Assembly (NCBI RefSeq): GCF_915403165.1
Contig: NZ_OU659204.1
Location: 992,001 to 1,056,000, forward strand
Length of the DNA: 64,000 nucleotides
Direction of reading: 5' to 3'
Source of the DNA: Providencia alcalifaciens
Lineage (GTDB): Bacteria > Pseudomonadota > Gammaproteobacteria > Enterobacterales > Enterobacteriaceae
Shown: positions 63,855 through 64,000 of the stretch, piece after piece
How positions within the stretch are numbered: the first letter of the stretch is position 1
Layout of the letters: each line of letters starts with the position of its first letter
Notes under the pieces: model-generated
What the model was told of the DNA's origin: nothing
The model's database searches: none
The model's input: only the letters and a program-made list of their open reading frames with translations
Translations under genes and position numbers: made by a program

Positions 63855-63880
63855 TTTTGGTTTTGTGGTGTTGTGTTTGC
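63855..63880 (-). promoter_or_regulatory. C/A-rich GcvB target-like element in the gltI leader
   Basis: On the minus strand the sequence is almost pure C and A (GCAAACACAACACCACAAAA and on), about 80-105 bases before the gltI ATG. GcvB sRNA pairs through its G/U-rich R1 region with such C/A-rich sites, gltI being a classic target in Salmonella. gcvB itself is not in the window. Confidence 0.6.
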
Positions 63881-64000
63881 AGATGTTTCGTGAGGTTTTC
63901 ATCATGACACGATCATCGGCTGTATGTTTTATTATTGTTAAAAAGTAATTAAAAAATATGAGTTTTGAAAACGAATTGTTTTAAATTCGGGAGCTATCTC

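Overview
This window is ordinary core chromosome of a gamma-proteobacterium of the Morganellaceae, most likely Providencia. The basis is the 16S rRNA sequence (its variable regions read like Providencia), the moderate A+T content, and close protein similarity and gene order to Escherichia coli. I see no prophage, insertion sequence, CRISPR array, toxin-antitoxin pair or other accessory island. The genes are intact and the coding density is high. Identifications come from recalled protein families and motifs; no database was searched.

Layout. 1-4.4 kb: the 3' end of alaS, csrA, a tRNA-Ser plus triple tRNA-Arg cluster, gshA, the sRNA gene micA on the opposite strand, and luxS. 4.5-10.4 kb: corB and ypjD on the minus strand, then ffh and the rpsP-rimM-trmD-rplS translation operon. 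10.8-19.8 kb: aroF-tyrA, a flagellar-class chemoreceptor, pheL-pheA with a readable attenuator, raiA, bamD and rluD-pgeF. 19.9-28.6 kb: clpB behind a heat-shock promoter, then a complete rRNA operon (16S, tRNA-Ile, tRNA-Ala, 23S, 5S, tRNA-Asp). 28.7-35.5 kb: yfiM, pssA, patZ, tapT and yfiF. 35.6-44.9 kb: emrRAB drug efflux, a ygaY-type transporter and nrdHIEF. 45.2-64 kb: an ogt-like gene, cspE, lipA, lipB, ybeD, dacA, rlpA, mrdB, mrdA, rlmH, rsfS, nadD, holA, lptE, leuS and gltIJKL.

How the genes work together. The first half concentrates translation and stress functions: SRP, ribosomal proteins and their maturation factors, the rRNA operon, ClpB and RaiA. It also holds aromatic amino acid synthesis under TyrR-like control and attenuation. 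The right half concentrates envelope growth (PBP2, RodA, PBP5, RlpA, LptE), lipoate synthesis, NAD synthesis and glutamate/aspartate uptake.

Regulation can be read unusually well here. There are a sigma-E promoter for micA, a sigma-28 promoter for the chemoreceptor, a sigma-32 promoter for clpB, a class II CRP site at raiA, paired NrdR boxes plus a Fur-like box at nrdH, the pheL attenuator, and a GcvB-type C/A-rich leader at gltI with a SroC-like hairpin behind it.

The least explained parts are non-coding: a five-hairpin array bounded by two identical 18-bp copies between ybeD and lipB, an ERIC-like palindrome inside the 16S-23S spacer, a second ERIC-like element after rplS, a 32-bp palindrome between emrR and emrA, and a 664-bp gene-free spacer upstream of emrR.
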